From Bacteroidales bacterium M6 (GTDB lineage: Bacteria > Bacteroidota > Bacteroidia > Bacteroidales > Muribaculaceae), in assembly GCA_001689485.1 (NCBI GenBank), contig LUJQ01000066.1:55961-119960 (forward strand): 64,000 nt of DNA, in the 5' to 3' direction. The notes beneath the pieces are model-generated. The model searched no databases. It had not been told where the DNA came from and was given only the letters and a program-made list of their open reading frames with translations. The position numbers and the translations under genes are program-made. How positions within the stretch are numbered: position 1 is the stretch's first letter; every line of letters begins with the position of its first letter. Of this stretch, positions 56,811-64,000 are shown piece after piece.

Positions 56811-56871
56811 AATCCGTATCTGTTGTTATAATAAGTGTTGCAATCAGAAATGTCCTATTGCATGAATAACA

Positions 56872-56902
56872 CAAATATACGCATATTTGACTATAGTAAC
56901 AA
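56872..56902 (-). promoter_or_regulatory. Promoter of the MgtC-like gene
   Basis: Minus strand: TTG, 20 bp, TATATTTG. It leaves a leader of about 55 nt before the ATG at 56810. Confidence 0.65.
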
Positions 56903-57146
56903 TCAAAAAACGCAGCGTGGTTACGATTATCCCGAATTATGTGATAATACACTTTTAGAGATATTTTGATAAATTCCATCCCCCTCTTTATTATCACGGC
57001 AACCTTACCGGATTAAAAACCGTTATATGGGTATTCAGCTGTCAGAAACAACCGTCCGGGATATGTGTGCCCCATATGCTCCAGCCGGTAAGTAATCCTG
57101 ACATCTGCTTGTTATTTTCAAATCCAACCAAACCAAATTAATTATT

Positions 57147-57443
57147 ATGGAATACGATGAAATAATCAACAGCAACCGGGTTGTCCTGGTAGAATTTTAC
57201 GCAACCTGGTGCCCTCATTGCCAACGAATGATGCCTGTAGTAAGCAATATCGAGGCAAAACTCGGCACAAAAGCCACAGTTAACCAAATCGACGTGGATA
57301 AGTATCCCGACATAACCAAAGCCGAGCGCGTCGACTCCTATCCCACATTTATCATTTATGTCGACGGCAAGGAGCAATGGCGCCATAGTGGCGAAATGGA
57401 CGAAGCCGCACTGCTGTCAAAAATAGAAAGCTATACCCGCTAA
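57147..57443 (+). CDS. Thioredoxin-like protein
   Basis: 98 aa. VVLVEFYATWCPHCQRMMP carries the active site WCPHC, which differs from the usual WCGPC and is seen in some Bacteroidetes thioredoxins and DsbA-like proteins. The cis-proline loop SYPTFIIYVDGK is present. No signal peptide, so it is cytoplasmic. It should reduce protein disulfides. Confidence 0.9.
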   Translation: MEYDEIINSNRVVLVEFYATWCPHCQRMMPVVSNIEAKLGTKATVNQIDVDKYPDITKAERVDSYPTFIIYVDGKEQWRHSGEMDEAALLSKIESYTR

Positions 57444-57458
57444 AGCGATAAGCCAACC

Positions 57459-57504
57459 CGCCGGTGTGTCAAAATTCAATATTCTGGCACACCGGCGTAT
57501 TTTT
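57459..57504 (+). terminator. Terminator after the thioredoxin gene
   Basis: Perfect 10-bp stem CGCCGGTGTG / CACACCGGCG with a 19-nt loop followed by TATTTTT. Confidence 0.8.
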
Positions 57505-57590
57505 GCCCGGATGGCGAGGGTGCTGTCAGAAAGGTTTATCTGGTCATCGCTTATTCTGGCAGTAATTTTCCCTTCACTACATAAAACGAA

Positions 57591-57620
57591 ACCGGGCTCG
57601 ATTCACATCGATCCCGGCTC
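57591..57620. other. Hairpin in the 57.5-58.2 kb intergenic region
   Basis: CCGGG ... CGAT / ATCG ... CCCGG forms an interrupted hairpin at about 57591-57620. The whole region 57505-58186 has little coding signal: it holds this hairpin, a doubtful 60-codon frame at 57642 and an orphan promoter at 58053. Confidence 0.4.
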
Positions 57621-57641
57621 CTTCCTTATTGGCATTTGTAT

Positions 57642-57824
57642 ATGAAACAAACTTATCAGTATTCCTTCTACGACCAACGGTGTCTCTTTCCACAAGGATG
57701 CCCGGCCTATGTCGTGACATGTCTTGCGACCGACAGCGCGGCCATTATTCATTTCAAATACAGAAGTCTCTCCGAAACAAAGTCCGAAATGACTCCTACT
57801 CCAATTAATCAATCATTCATTTAA
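57642..57824 (+). CDS. Doubtful small ORF, 60 aa
   Basis: The frame from ATG at 57642 (MKQTYQYSFYDQRCLFPQGC) has no recognisable domain and no promoter. It fits between a hairpin and a low-complexity AATCATTC-rich stretch. It may not be a gene. Confidence 0.25.
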   Translation: MKQTYQYSFYDQRCLFPQGCPAYVVTCLATDSAAIIHFKYRSLSETKSEMTPTPINQSFI

Positions 57825-58027
57825 CAATCATTCAATTCAATCATTCTTTATCTTCAAACCGCAAGCCATCCAATCAAACCTTTACAAAAGGCCGGCCACG
57901 GTCATATTTACACAATCAGTTTCGCTTCACAACCTTTTTTACAAAGGAGGGCGAACCGTGCAAGGAGAACCGCGTCATATCACACATTCAGGCATTCGCC
58001 ATTGCTGACATGGAGGGAATATCAAAA

Positions 58028-58110
58028 TTGTTTCGAGATTCGTTTCTTACGGTATCTTTGCTTAAGGTCGCTCCTGTTTTAAAGCGAGACAAATTAACAA
58101 AAGTTTTTTT
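58028..58110 (+). promoter_or_regulatory. Orphan promoter, possible small RNA
   Basis: TATCTTTG at 58053-58060 with TTG 22 bp upstream (58028-58030). Downstream, AAATTAA/TTAATTT with a T-run (to about 58115) could end a transcript of about 50 nt. No plus-strand gene follows and the next gene (tilS) converges. Confidence 0.35.
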
Positions 58111-58186
58111 AATTTCGTAGCACAGAGATATTTAAATTTAGTTAACGTAGCCAATAAAGCTACAGCCCGCGATGGCCGCCTAAGCC

Positions 58187-59596
58187 TTAAAGTGATTCAA
58201 GCGAGATTTGCAATATATTGCAAGTTTTCACACCTACTGAAAAATGGCGGGAGGCGCGTATGCCTGGAATCCACAGAATCCGTTCTCCGGCACACAGCAA
58301 ACGGCATTCATTCTTTTCCGGCAGAGACATCTTGGCATCGGAAAGAATATCGCTGACAAGACGTGAACCGCCCATGCCGAACGGTTGCATACGGTCGCCG
58401 TGGCGCCAACACCGCAGCTTCAATCCCGTTTTTTTAACCGCATCCGCATCCAGCCATATCACCGACGAGTCCCGGCAAGGATGGAAATCCCCCCTATCCA
58501 AGCACCGGAAACGAAGCCGCAAAGGTGCTTCCATCAAGCCTCCATTCTCAATCAGGCCGGAATCAACAACGACTTCTTCACCGGCCTGTATCCCGGTCAC
58601 CTCTGCACTATCAACCGGCACCAGCCGTCCACGGTCAAGCAGCAGAATCCCTTCGCCGTTATCGGCACGGAATACACGTCCGCTCTCCGATGCCGACCTC
58701 AGCATAGCCTCTACCATGGCATGACCAAACCGTCCCTCCCCCCGCCTATTAAGCAAATGATAAAGCAATGCAGATGCATGCGTCATCTTGGCAATACCGG
58801 CCAGGTCAATCACCCCGCCGGGGCCCACCCACCGGGCTTCCTCTTCAACAAGCAGAGAATCAAGCAAATCCCTGTCGCGACGCAAGTTCTCCATAACATT
58901 ACGCAATGCGTGACGCATCATGGGGAAATCTTGCTCTATCGCAGGCAGAATCCTGTTGCGAAGCACATTCCGTTTATAATCATTTGAAAGATTGGTTGAA
59001 TCTACCACGAATTGCAGCCCCTCGCCCTCAAGGAATGACAATATCGCATCACGCGGCACATCAAGCAGCGGACGCATGAATATGCCTCGCACAGAAGCTA
59101 TGCCGCACAGCCCTTTCAACCCTGTGCCACGCAGAAGGTTAAGGAAAAACGTTTCCACATTGTCATCAGAATGATGCCCCACGGCAATACAGCCCCATGC
59201 CCCTTTGGCAGCGGCAAATTCATCCTCAAACCACCGGTAACGCAGCTCACGGCATGCCATCTCTACCGACTCCCCTGTCAGCTTCCGCCGGGCATCGACA
59301 TCGAAATGGCGCACACGGATTTCACATCCAAGCCGGGCGGCCATAGAACGCGCAAAAGCCTCGTCGCGGTTGCTTTCCTCACCACGCAGGTGGAAATTGC
59401 AATGAAGGGCCACACATTCATAACCAGCTTTACGGCTTGCTGCCAGCAAAGCCACCGAATCGGCCCCGCCGCTGAACGCCACGGCCAGAACCGAACCGGC
59501 CGACAGGCCGTTAGCACGATAAAATGCCGCGACATGACCAACCACCCCCCTATGACCGGAATTATCCCCGGAAGATACTATAAAGTGCTCACTCAT
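58187..59596 (-). CDS. tilS: tRNA(Ile)-lysidine synthase
   Basis: 469 aa from ATG at 59596, which overlaps the stop of the upstream phosphatase gene (ATGA). The PP-loop AVAFSGGADSVALL at residues 39-52 binds ATP. LHCNFHLRGEESNRDEAFAR and VGHHSDDNVETFFLNLLRGTG are the TilS catalytic segments. The C-terminal TilS domain (LKLRCWRHGDRMQPFGMGGS) is complete. It converts C34 of tRNA-Ile(CAU) to lysidine and is essential in nearly all bacteria. Confidence 0.95.
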   Translation of the reverse strand: MSEHFIVSSGDNSGHRGVVGHVAAFYRANGLSAGSVLAVAFSGGADSVALLAASRKAGYECVALHCNFHLRGEESNRDEAFARSMAARLGCEIRVRHFDVDARRKLTGESVEMACRELRYRWFEDEFAAAKGAWGCIAVGHHSDDNVETFFLNLLRGTGLKGLCGIASVRGIFMRPLLDVPRDAILSFLEGEGLQFVVDSTNLSNDYKRNVLRNRILPAIEQDFPMMRHALRNVMENLRRDRDLLDSLLVEEEARWVGPGGVIDLAGIAKMTHASALLYHLLNRRGEGRFGHAMVEAMLRSASESGRVFRADNGEGILLLDRGRLVPVDSAEVTGIQAGEEVVVDSGLIENGGLMEAPLRLRFRCLDRGDFHPCRDSSVIWLDADAVKKTGLKLRCWRHGDRMQPFGMGGSRLVSDILSDAKMSLPEKNECRLLCAGERILWIPGIRASRHFSVGVKTCNILQISLESL

Positions 59597-60858
59597 ATCT
59601 GCAAATGCAACGGAAGGCACTGGATAAGGTAATCACGCGCCGTCTGCCAAGGGATATATATTTCATCCGAATTCGGAAGAAGCGGCACAGGGACTTCGTT
59701 AAGGTCGAACCTCACATAGAATTTACCCTTGGCACTTTTGAAAAGCACCATCTGCAAGTTGGATGCCATCGGCACGACATAGAAATCACGCCAGTGCAAC
59801 GCCACGGTGTCGAAATAGTTGGTCATATAGTAACACCCTTTCAGCCGCATCAGCGACAAAAGAGGCATCAGCGTCTCTGCATGCCCGAAGCGTAGCTGCA
59901 CATTGGCATCGACCTTGCCGTCAACCACCTCCCCGGTGGAATTTATAAGGTTCATCAGGAGCATCGAAGCAATCTGTGCCGGCTCGGTAGAGATGGTTGT
60001 GGCCGTGCGGCGGAGATAATGCCCCAGGTTCTCGCAAGCCCACAAGGCATTCATTTCCTCAAGGGTGAAATACTTCCCGAAATCTACCGGCAACCCCATA
60101 GCCGGAATACCCGCAAGCACCTTGTATTCGTTCCAAACCAGGTCGAGCGCTTCCCGGTGGGAAAGGAACCCGGCATCCTCAATCAACCTGCGGGCTGGCG
60201 CTGCGGGAGCGGTAGTTTCGAAAAACATGTCGTAAGGGGCTTTCCACTCCTTGGCCTTCGCCCATTCCACATATTCGGTCACAGTGTCGAACGGCCTCAT
60301 GAGCGGTGAGTTCTGACGCCCCGAAGAGGTGTAGATTTCAACCGAGTTGTTAAGGCGGTCGAGCTGGTGGGTGAATTCATACATGCTCATAACGCACCGG
60401 GGGGCATAGGAGCTGATGGCGCGTACCCGTCCGTCGATAAACAGTTTCGGATATGCCCTGAACATCCGCGACGCGATGCCACGCTGTTCGGCCATACCGA
60501 GCGAGTCAAGAGCGCCCCACCGGTTTTGCGATATTTGCATGACATGGCGCGTAACTCCCAGGAGTTCCTTCCCCAACGGGGAAAGAACCCCGGCCGAATC
60601 GGCACGGAGCAATGCCGCCTGAAGTGCGACCGTGGTGGCCGGTGAGGATAAAAAGCGTGCGCCATGACGCCCCACATGATTCACAAACACGGGGGTGAGG
60701 CTATCGGGATATTCCGACGGTTTGCCGGGTGCAGGATATGGCTTTGCCGATCCCAGGCAATCGGCCACAGGATAGCTGGTCGCGGTCGGGTCGGCGGCCC
60801 AAACGACCGCAAGCCCCGCAAACGCCACGAAAAGGGTTGTTAAAATTCGTCGCATCAC
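59593..60858 (-). CDS. Histidine phosphatase, MINPP-like
   Basis: 421 aa with a signal peptide (ILTTLFVAFAGLAVVWA). The catalytic NHVGRHGARFLSS near residue 60 holds the RHGxR motif, and the proton donor motif is HAE (RFGHAETLMP, near 325). It belongs to the branch with multiple inositol-polyphosphate phosphatases known in Bacteroides, so phytate or another sugar phosphate may be the substrate. It acts in the periplasm or beyond. It is coupled to tilS by a 4-nt overlap. Confidence 0.85.
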   Translation of the reverse strand: MMRRILTTLFVAFAGLAVVWAADPTATSYPVADCLGSAKPYPAPGKPSEYPDSLTPVFVNHVGRHGARFLSSPATTVALQAALLRADSAGVLSPLGKELLGVTRHVMQISQNRWGALDSLGMAEQRGIASRMFRAYPKLFIDGRVRAISSYAPRCVMSMYEFTHQLDRLNNSVEIYTSSGRQNSPLMRPFDTVTEYVEWAKAKEWKAPYDMFFETTAPAAPARRLIEDAGFLSHREALDLVWNEYKVLAGIPAMGLPVDFGKYFTLEEMNALWACENLGHYLRRTATTISTEPAQIASMLLMNLINSTGEVVDGKVDANVQLRFGHAETLMPLLSLMRLKGCYYMTNYFDTVALHWRDFYVVPMASNLQMVLFKSAKGKFYVRFDLNEVPVPLLPNSDEIYIPWQTARDYLIQCLPLHLQI

Positions 60859-60870
60859 AATGTTTTTTAG

Positions 60871-60878
60871 TACTTTTG
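60871..60878 (+). promoter_or_regulatory. Putative -7 element of the folP-cdaA operon
   Basis: TACTTTTG on the plus strand fits TAnnTTTG; the -33 is weak. It lies about 90 nt before the TPR gene and reads toward folP and cdaA. Confidence 0.45.
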
Positions 60879-60966
60879 CCTAACAGGGAGGGTTATGTGA
60901 TTTAAACCTCATGCACACCTGTTCGGTTCAACCACATATGGTTTGACTTTTCAAAAATACGAAATA

Positions 60967-61239
60967 ATGACAGAAGAAAAAAACATAAAAGATATTATCG
61001 AGGGGAAAAGCGCCGATGAGGCCCTGGCCGCAGTGGAACGCGCCCTGGCCGACAATCCCCACAACGCCATGATGTTAGTGGAGAAAGGGAAACTGCTTTG
61101 GAGGCTCAACCGCAGAGGGGAGGCAATGTCGGCCTATGAAGCTGCCGCACTGATTGACCCCGACGGCCCCGCGAAACTGCTGATAGAACATTCAAATTCC
61201 ATCATGGATTTTTTCAACCCCGACCTGCTCAATCCCTGA
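60967..61239 (+). CDS. TPR-like small protein
   Basis: 90 aa from ATG at 60967 (MTEEKNIKDIIEG); a TTG start at 60943 is also possible. The middle NPHNAMMLVEKGKLLWRLNR and GEAMSAYEAAALIDPDG form one or two TPR repeats. It lies 2 nt before folP. Probably a protein-protein adaptor; partner unknown. Confidence 0.75.
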   Translation: MTEEKNIKDIIEGKSADEALAAVERALADNPHNAMMLVEKGKLLWRLNRRGEAMSAYEAAALIDPDGPAKLLIEHSNSIMDFFNPDLLNP

Positions 61240-61241
61240 TT

Positions 61242-62102
61242 ATGAAACCTTTTTCGTTGAACATAAAGGGGGCGTTGCGCGAGTTCGACTCCCCTGTGGT
61301 GATGGGCATACTCAACGTAACGCCCGACTCGTTCTATGCCGGTTCGCACGCATTCGACCATCAGGCCATCGAGCACCGCGTGCAGGAAATAATCGCACAG
61401 GGAGCGGATATAATCGACATCGGGGGATATTCATCACGCCCAGGTGCCGATGAAGTATCTGAAGCAGAAGAAATGCAGCGTATCGAACGCGGACTTGCAA
61501 TCATCAGGGACTTTGACAAATCCATACCCGTTTCAGTCGATACATTCCGGGCGGCAGTAGCACGCCGGGCAATTGAAGAGTGGGGTGCCGACATCGTAAA
61601 CGACATCTCAGGCGGCATGGCCGACCCGGCCATGTTCGACACGGTAGCCGGTCTACGCGCACCCTATATCCTTATGCACATGCGCGGCACACCGAAAACA
61701 ATGCAGTCGCTTACCGGCTATAACGACGTGACCGCCGACGTGGTGGCAGAACTTTCCAAGCCGCTTCACCGATTGATGCTCAAAGGTGTGGCCGACGTAA
61801 TCATCGACCCCGGGTTCGGATTTGCCAAGACAACCGGACAAAACTACGAGCTTTTCAACAATCTCGACAAAATCGCAGAATTGCTGGAACGTCCCTTACT
61901 GGTAGGGATTTCACGCAAGTCGATGATTACACGCATCTGCGACATCACCCCCGACGAAGCACTTCCAGGCACTATCGCCCTCAACACGGCGGCCATAATG
62001 AAAGGCGCGTCAATCATACGCGTACATGACGTTGCCGCAGCCCGGCAAGCAGTCACTGTGCTATCGGAACTTACGAAAACATCCCGTCCAGCTCATCAAT
62101 AA
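61242..62102 (+). CDS. folP: Dihydropteroate synthase
   Basis: 286 aa. MGILNVTPDSFYAGS near residue 21 binds pterin, then GADIIDIGGYSSRPGA, IPVSVDTFRAAVA, VNDISGGMAD and IDPGFGFAKTTGQNYELF, and C-terminal IIRVHDVAAARQAV. All catalytic and sulfonamide-site motifs are present. It joins p-aminobenzoate to the pterin pyrophosphate in folate synthesis. It sits 2 nt after the TPR gene and 19 nt before cdaA, an operon seen in many Bacteroidales. Confidence 0.95.
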   Translation: MKPFSLNIKGALREFDSPVVMGILNVTPDSFYAGSHAFDHQAIEHRVQEIIAQGADIIDIGGYSSRPGADEVSEAEEMQRIERGLAIIRDFDKSIPVSVDTFRAAVARRAIEEWGADIVNDISGGMADPAMFDTVAGLRAPYILMHMRGTPKTMQSLTGYNDVTADVVAELSKPLHRLMLKGVADVIIDPGFGFAKTTGQNYELFNNLDKIAELLERPLLVGISRKSMITRICDITPDEALPGTIALNTAAIMKGASIIRVHDVAAARQAVTVLSELTKTSRPAHQ

Positions 62103-62121
62103 CCCCTTCCACAGCTAAGGC

Positions 62122-62898
62122 ATGATCGAATCATTCGGCATAAAAGACATTCTCGACATCACCATCGTTGCCCTGATGCTTTATTATCTCTACAAGATAA
62201 TGAAGGAATCAGGCACCATCAACATTTTCTACGGCGTGCTGGCCTTTATCCTGGTATGGGTGGTAGCCTCGGAAATATTGGAAATGAAGCTCATCGGCAC
62301 GATACTCGACAAGGTTATGAGCATCGGGCTGCTGATTCTTGTAATAATATTCCAGGACCAAATCAAACGGTTCCTGGTAGAACTGGGATCGAAAAAACGT
62401 TGGAAATTCCTGACAAGCCTGTTCCATCACAAACATAAAGAGGACGGTGTCGACCTTCACACCCGCGTGATGCCTATCGTCTATGCCTGCATGAACATGT
62501 CGAAAAGCAAAACCGGGGCATTGATTGTGATACAGCAAGATGTGCCGCTTGAAAATTACGAGAAAAGCGGCGACATCATCGATGCTGAAATCAACACACG
62601 CCTTATCGAAAACATTTTCTTCAAGAACTCACCCCTTCACGACGGGGCCATGATTATCGACGGAGGCAAAATCAAAGCCGCAGGCTGCATCCTCCCTGTA
62701 AGCCACGACACCAACGTGCCTCGCGCACTGGGTCTGCGCCACCGTTCCGCCCTCGGCATCTCACAGGCCACCGACGCATTTGCCATCGTGGTCAGCGAGG
62801 AAACAGGCAACATCTCGGTAGCCCACAGGGGACGTCTGTCAACGCGCCTCTCCTCCACAGAACTGGAAAAACGCCTGAGCCACCTCTCCACTATATAA
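62122..62898 (+). CDS. cdaA: Diadenylate cyclase
   Basis: 258 aa. Three N-terminal transmembrane helices (residues about 10-75), then a DAC domain with LHDGAMIIDGGKI (DGA at 174-176) and LGLRHRSALGIS (RHR at 206-208), both needed for c-di-AMP synthesis. It makes c-di-AMP from two ATP at the inner face of the membrane, controlling osmotic and wall balance. Last gene of the operon with folP. Confidence 0.95.
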   Translation: MIESFGIKDILDITIVALMLYYLYKIMKESGTINIFYGVLAFILVWVVASEILEMKLIGTILDKVMSIGLLILVIIFQDQIKRFLVELGSKKRWKFLTSLFHHKHKEDGVDLHTRVMPIVYACMNMSKSKTGALIVIQQDVPLENYEKSGDIIDAEINTRLIENIFFKNSPLHDGAMIIDGGKIKAAGCILPVSHDTNVPRALGLRHRSALGISQATDAFAIVVSEETGNISVAHRGRLSTRLSSTELEKRLSHLSTI

Positions 62899-62944
62899 TC
62901 AAGACTGCCAATAATTTAAAATTCCAATGACATCTGGACTGACC

Positions 62945-63601
62945 CCGTAGAGGATATACGCAAAACAATCCTTTTGCGAAATTCAAAGGTATCGGCACTG
63001 AAAAATATGGACGGCCATATTATATATCGGTTTCCGAGGTGGAGAAGATTGCCGATTTTAACCTCTCGGAAAATCCGGCTTTGGCAGTCCAGCGTGACAT
63101 ATTTGTCTTTCAGTGCCTTATCGGATGTCGCGTTTCCGACCTTATGCATATGACCGACAATAGTGTAATTGACGGAGCTGTTGAGTATATCCCTGACAAA
63201 ACCAAAGGAGAACGCCTGGAGGTGCTTCGTGTGCCACTCAATAATCGTGCGAAAGAAATTCTTTCCAGATATGCTGACTACAATAAAGGGAATATGCTTC
63301 TGCCCTTCATCAGCCCGCAAAAATACAACGATGCCATCAAGAAAATTTTTACCCGGTGCGGCATCACCCGTATTGTGACCGTATTGAATCCTACGACCGC
63401 AATGAAGAGAAACGAGCCATCAACGAAATTGCAAGCAGCCACCTCGCACGACGTACCTTTATCGGCAATATCTACAAGGAGGTCAAAGACCCCAATCTTG
63501 TCGGTGCTTTATCAGGCCACAAAGAGGGCAGTAAGGCTTTTGCCCGTTATCGCGACATTGACGAGGAAATGAAACAAGACCTTGTTAACATTCTCGGATA
63601 A
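62945..63601 (+). pseudogene. Tyrosine integrase remnant, truncated and frameshifted
   Basis: Starting inside the protein at NNPFAKFKGIGTEKYGRPYY, the frame runs through LIGCRVSDLMHMTDN (first catalytic Arg) to TRIVTVLNPTT, where a frameshift occurs (about 63395). The second frame gives NEIASSHLARRTFIGNIYKE and ALSGHKEGSKAFARYRDID, with the remaining catalytic H, R, H and Tyr. The N-terminal half is missing. It is a dead integrase of a different mobile element, inserted just after cdaA. Confidence 0.85.
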
Positions 63602-63638
63602 TGGCCCTGATTTCCAATATAATTCGTAACTTTACAAA

Positions 63639-64000
63639 ATGAAATCCGAGCTGAAGAAATACGACAATATCAACGCTGATGACGCTCAATTCATCAGCGA
63701 TATAAAGGCGATAGTATATACCGCCAAACAAAAGGCATATCAGGCCGCTGACCTCTTTCAAGTTGCGGCTAACTGGCTTGTTGGAAAAAGAATCATCGAA
63801 CAGGAGCAGCATGGCCAGGAGCGCGCTGAATATGGTAAACGAATCATAGAGCTTGCATCGGAGGCGTTGACGGCAGAATATAGCAAAGGTTATTCAGCTA
63901 CCACCCTCCGTAATTATAGGAAGTTCTACCTTTCTTTCAGAGGATTACAAATTCAGCAACCACTGCTTGCTGAATTTAAGAACTGCTTTTTGAATCAGCA
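63639..64000 (+). CDS. DUF1016 (YhcG-type) protein, 3' part outside window
   Basis: 120 codons are visible from ATG at 63639. IIEQEQHGQERAEYGKRI and SEALTAEYSKGYSATTLRNY match the DUF1016 N-terminal domain, which in full-length proteins precedes a PD-(D/E)XK nuclease domain. A TAACT(TTA) promoter-like element stands just upstream (63627). Such genes are common in defence islands and next to dead integrases. Confidence 0.8.
   Translation, partial: MKSELKKYDNINADDAQFISDIKAIVYTAKQKAYQAADLFQVAANWLVGKRIIEQEQHGQERAEYGKRIIELASEALTAEYSKGYSATTLRNYRKFYLSFRGLQIQQPLLAEFKNCFLNQ

Noticed and set aside
62945..63601. The tyrosine integrase as the integrase of this prophage
   Set aside because: It lies 7.5 kb outside attR, lacks its N-terminus and is frameshifted; it belongs to a different, dead element.

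Overview
The window is a Bacteroidales chromosome segment that carries most of one arm of a large prophage. Evidence for the host group: promoters follow the Bacteroidetes sigma pattern (TTG or TTTG, 20 bp, TAnnTTTG), Shine-Dalgarno sites are almost absent, and the right-hand genes (MgtC-like protein, thioredoxin, tilS, a MINPP-like phosphatase, folP, cdaA) are typical of gut Bacteroidales. A Muribaculaceae-like host is plausible but cannot be proved from this sequence.

Positions 1 to about 55,380 are phage DNA; the left end lies outside the window. Almost every phage gene is on the minus strand, in long overlapping operons. Reading leftward from the right end these are: (a) an immunity region at 54.0-54.9 kb with a CI-like repressor and face-to-face promoters; (b) a recombination and replication block, 46.9-53.8 kb, with a Sak4-like ATPase, PD-(D/E)XK exonuclease, SF2 helicase, DNA methyltransferase, VRR-NUC nuclease and a replication initiator gene holding an array of 11-bp iterons; (c) an operon at 40.4-46.8 kb carrying a PRTRC-type ubiquitin-like cassette (proteins E, C/Ub, B/E2, ThiF/E1) plus a methylase, split by an HNH gene; (d) accessory genes at 31.7-40.3 kb (radical SAM, Tad2/DUF2829 fusion, clamp-like protein, ASCH, MmcB-like nuclease); (e) two ParB-like proteins and a ParB-methyltransferase fusion, 28.6-31.4 kb; (f) a late operon, 13.3-28.5 kb, with TerS-like protein, an SNF2 helicase interrupted by a class 3 intein, TerL, tail and baseplate-like genes and a tape measure; (g) a rightward island at 12.0-13.3 kb with a structured RNA leader and a secreted protein; (h) many small genes, a DnaQ-like exonuclease and a large ParB protein, 0-11.9 kb.

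Seven leftward operons and one rightward promoter share a 15-bp box (TAATCAnATnTGCAA), usually as two copies 32-33 bp apart with the nearer copy overlapping the -33 element. This looks like a phage-wide regulon. Neither an integrase for this prophage nor portal, major capsid or lysis genes are visible; they are presumably beyond the left edge.

The prophage ends in the 3' half of a tRNA-Ser(GGA) gene (probable attR, about 55,386-55,446). To its right are host genes: YjbR-like, MgtC-like, thioredoxin-like, tilS with a histidine phosphatase, and a TPR protein-folP-cdaA operon. They are followed by a degraded tyrosine integrase from another element and the start of a DUF1016/YhcG gene that runs off the window.
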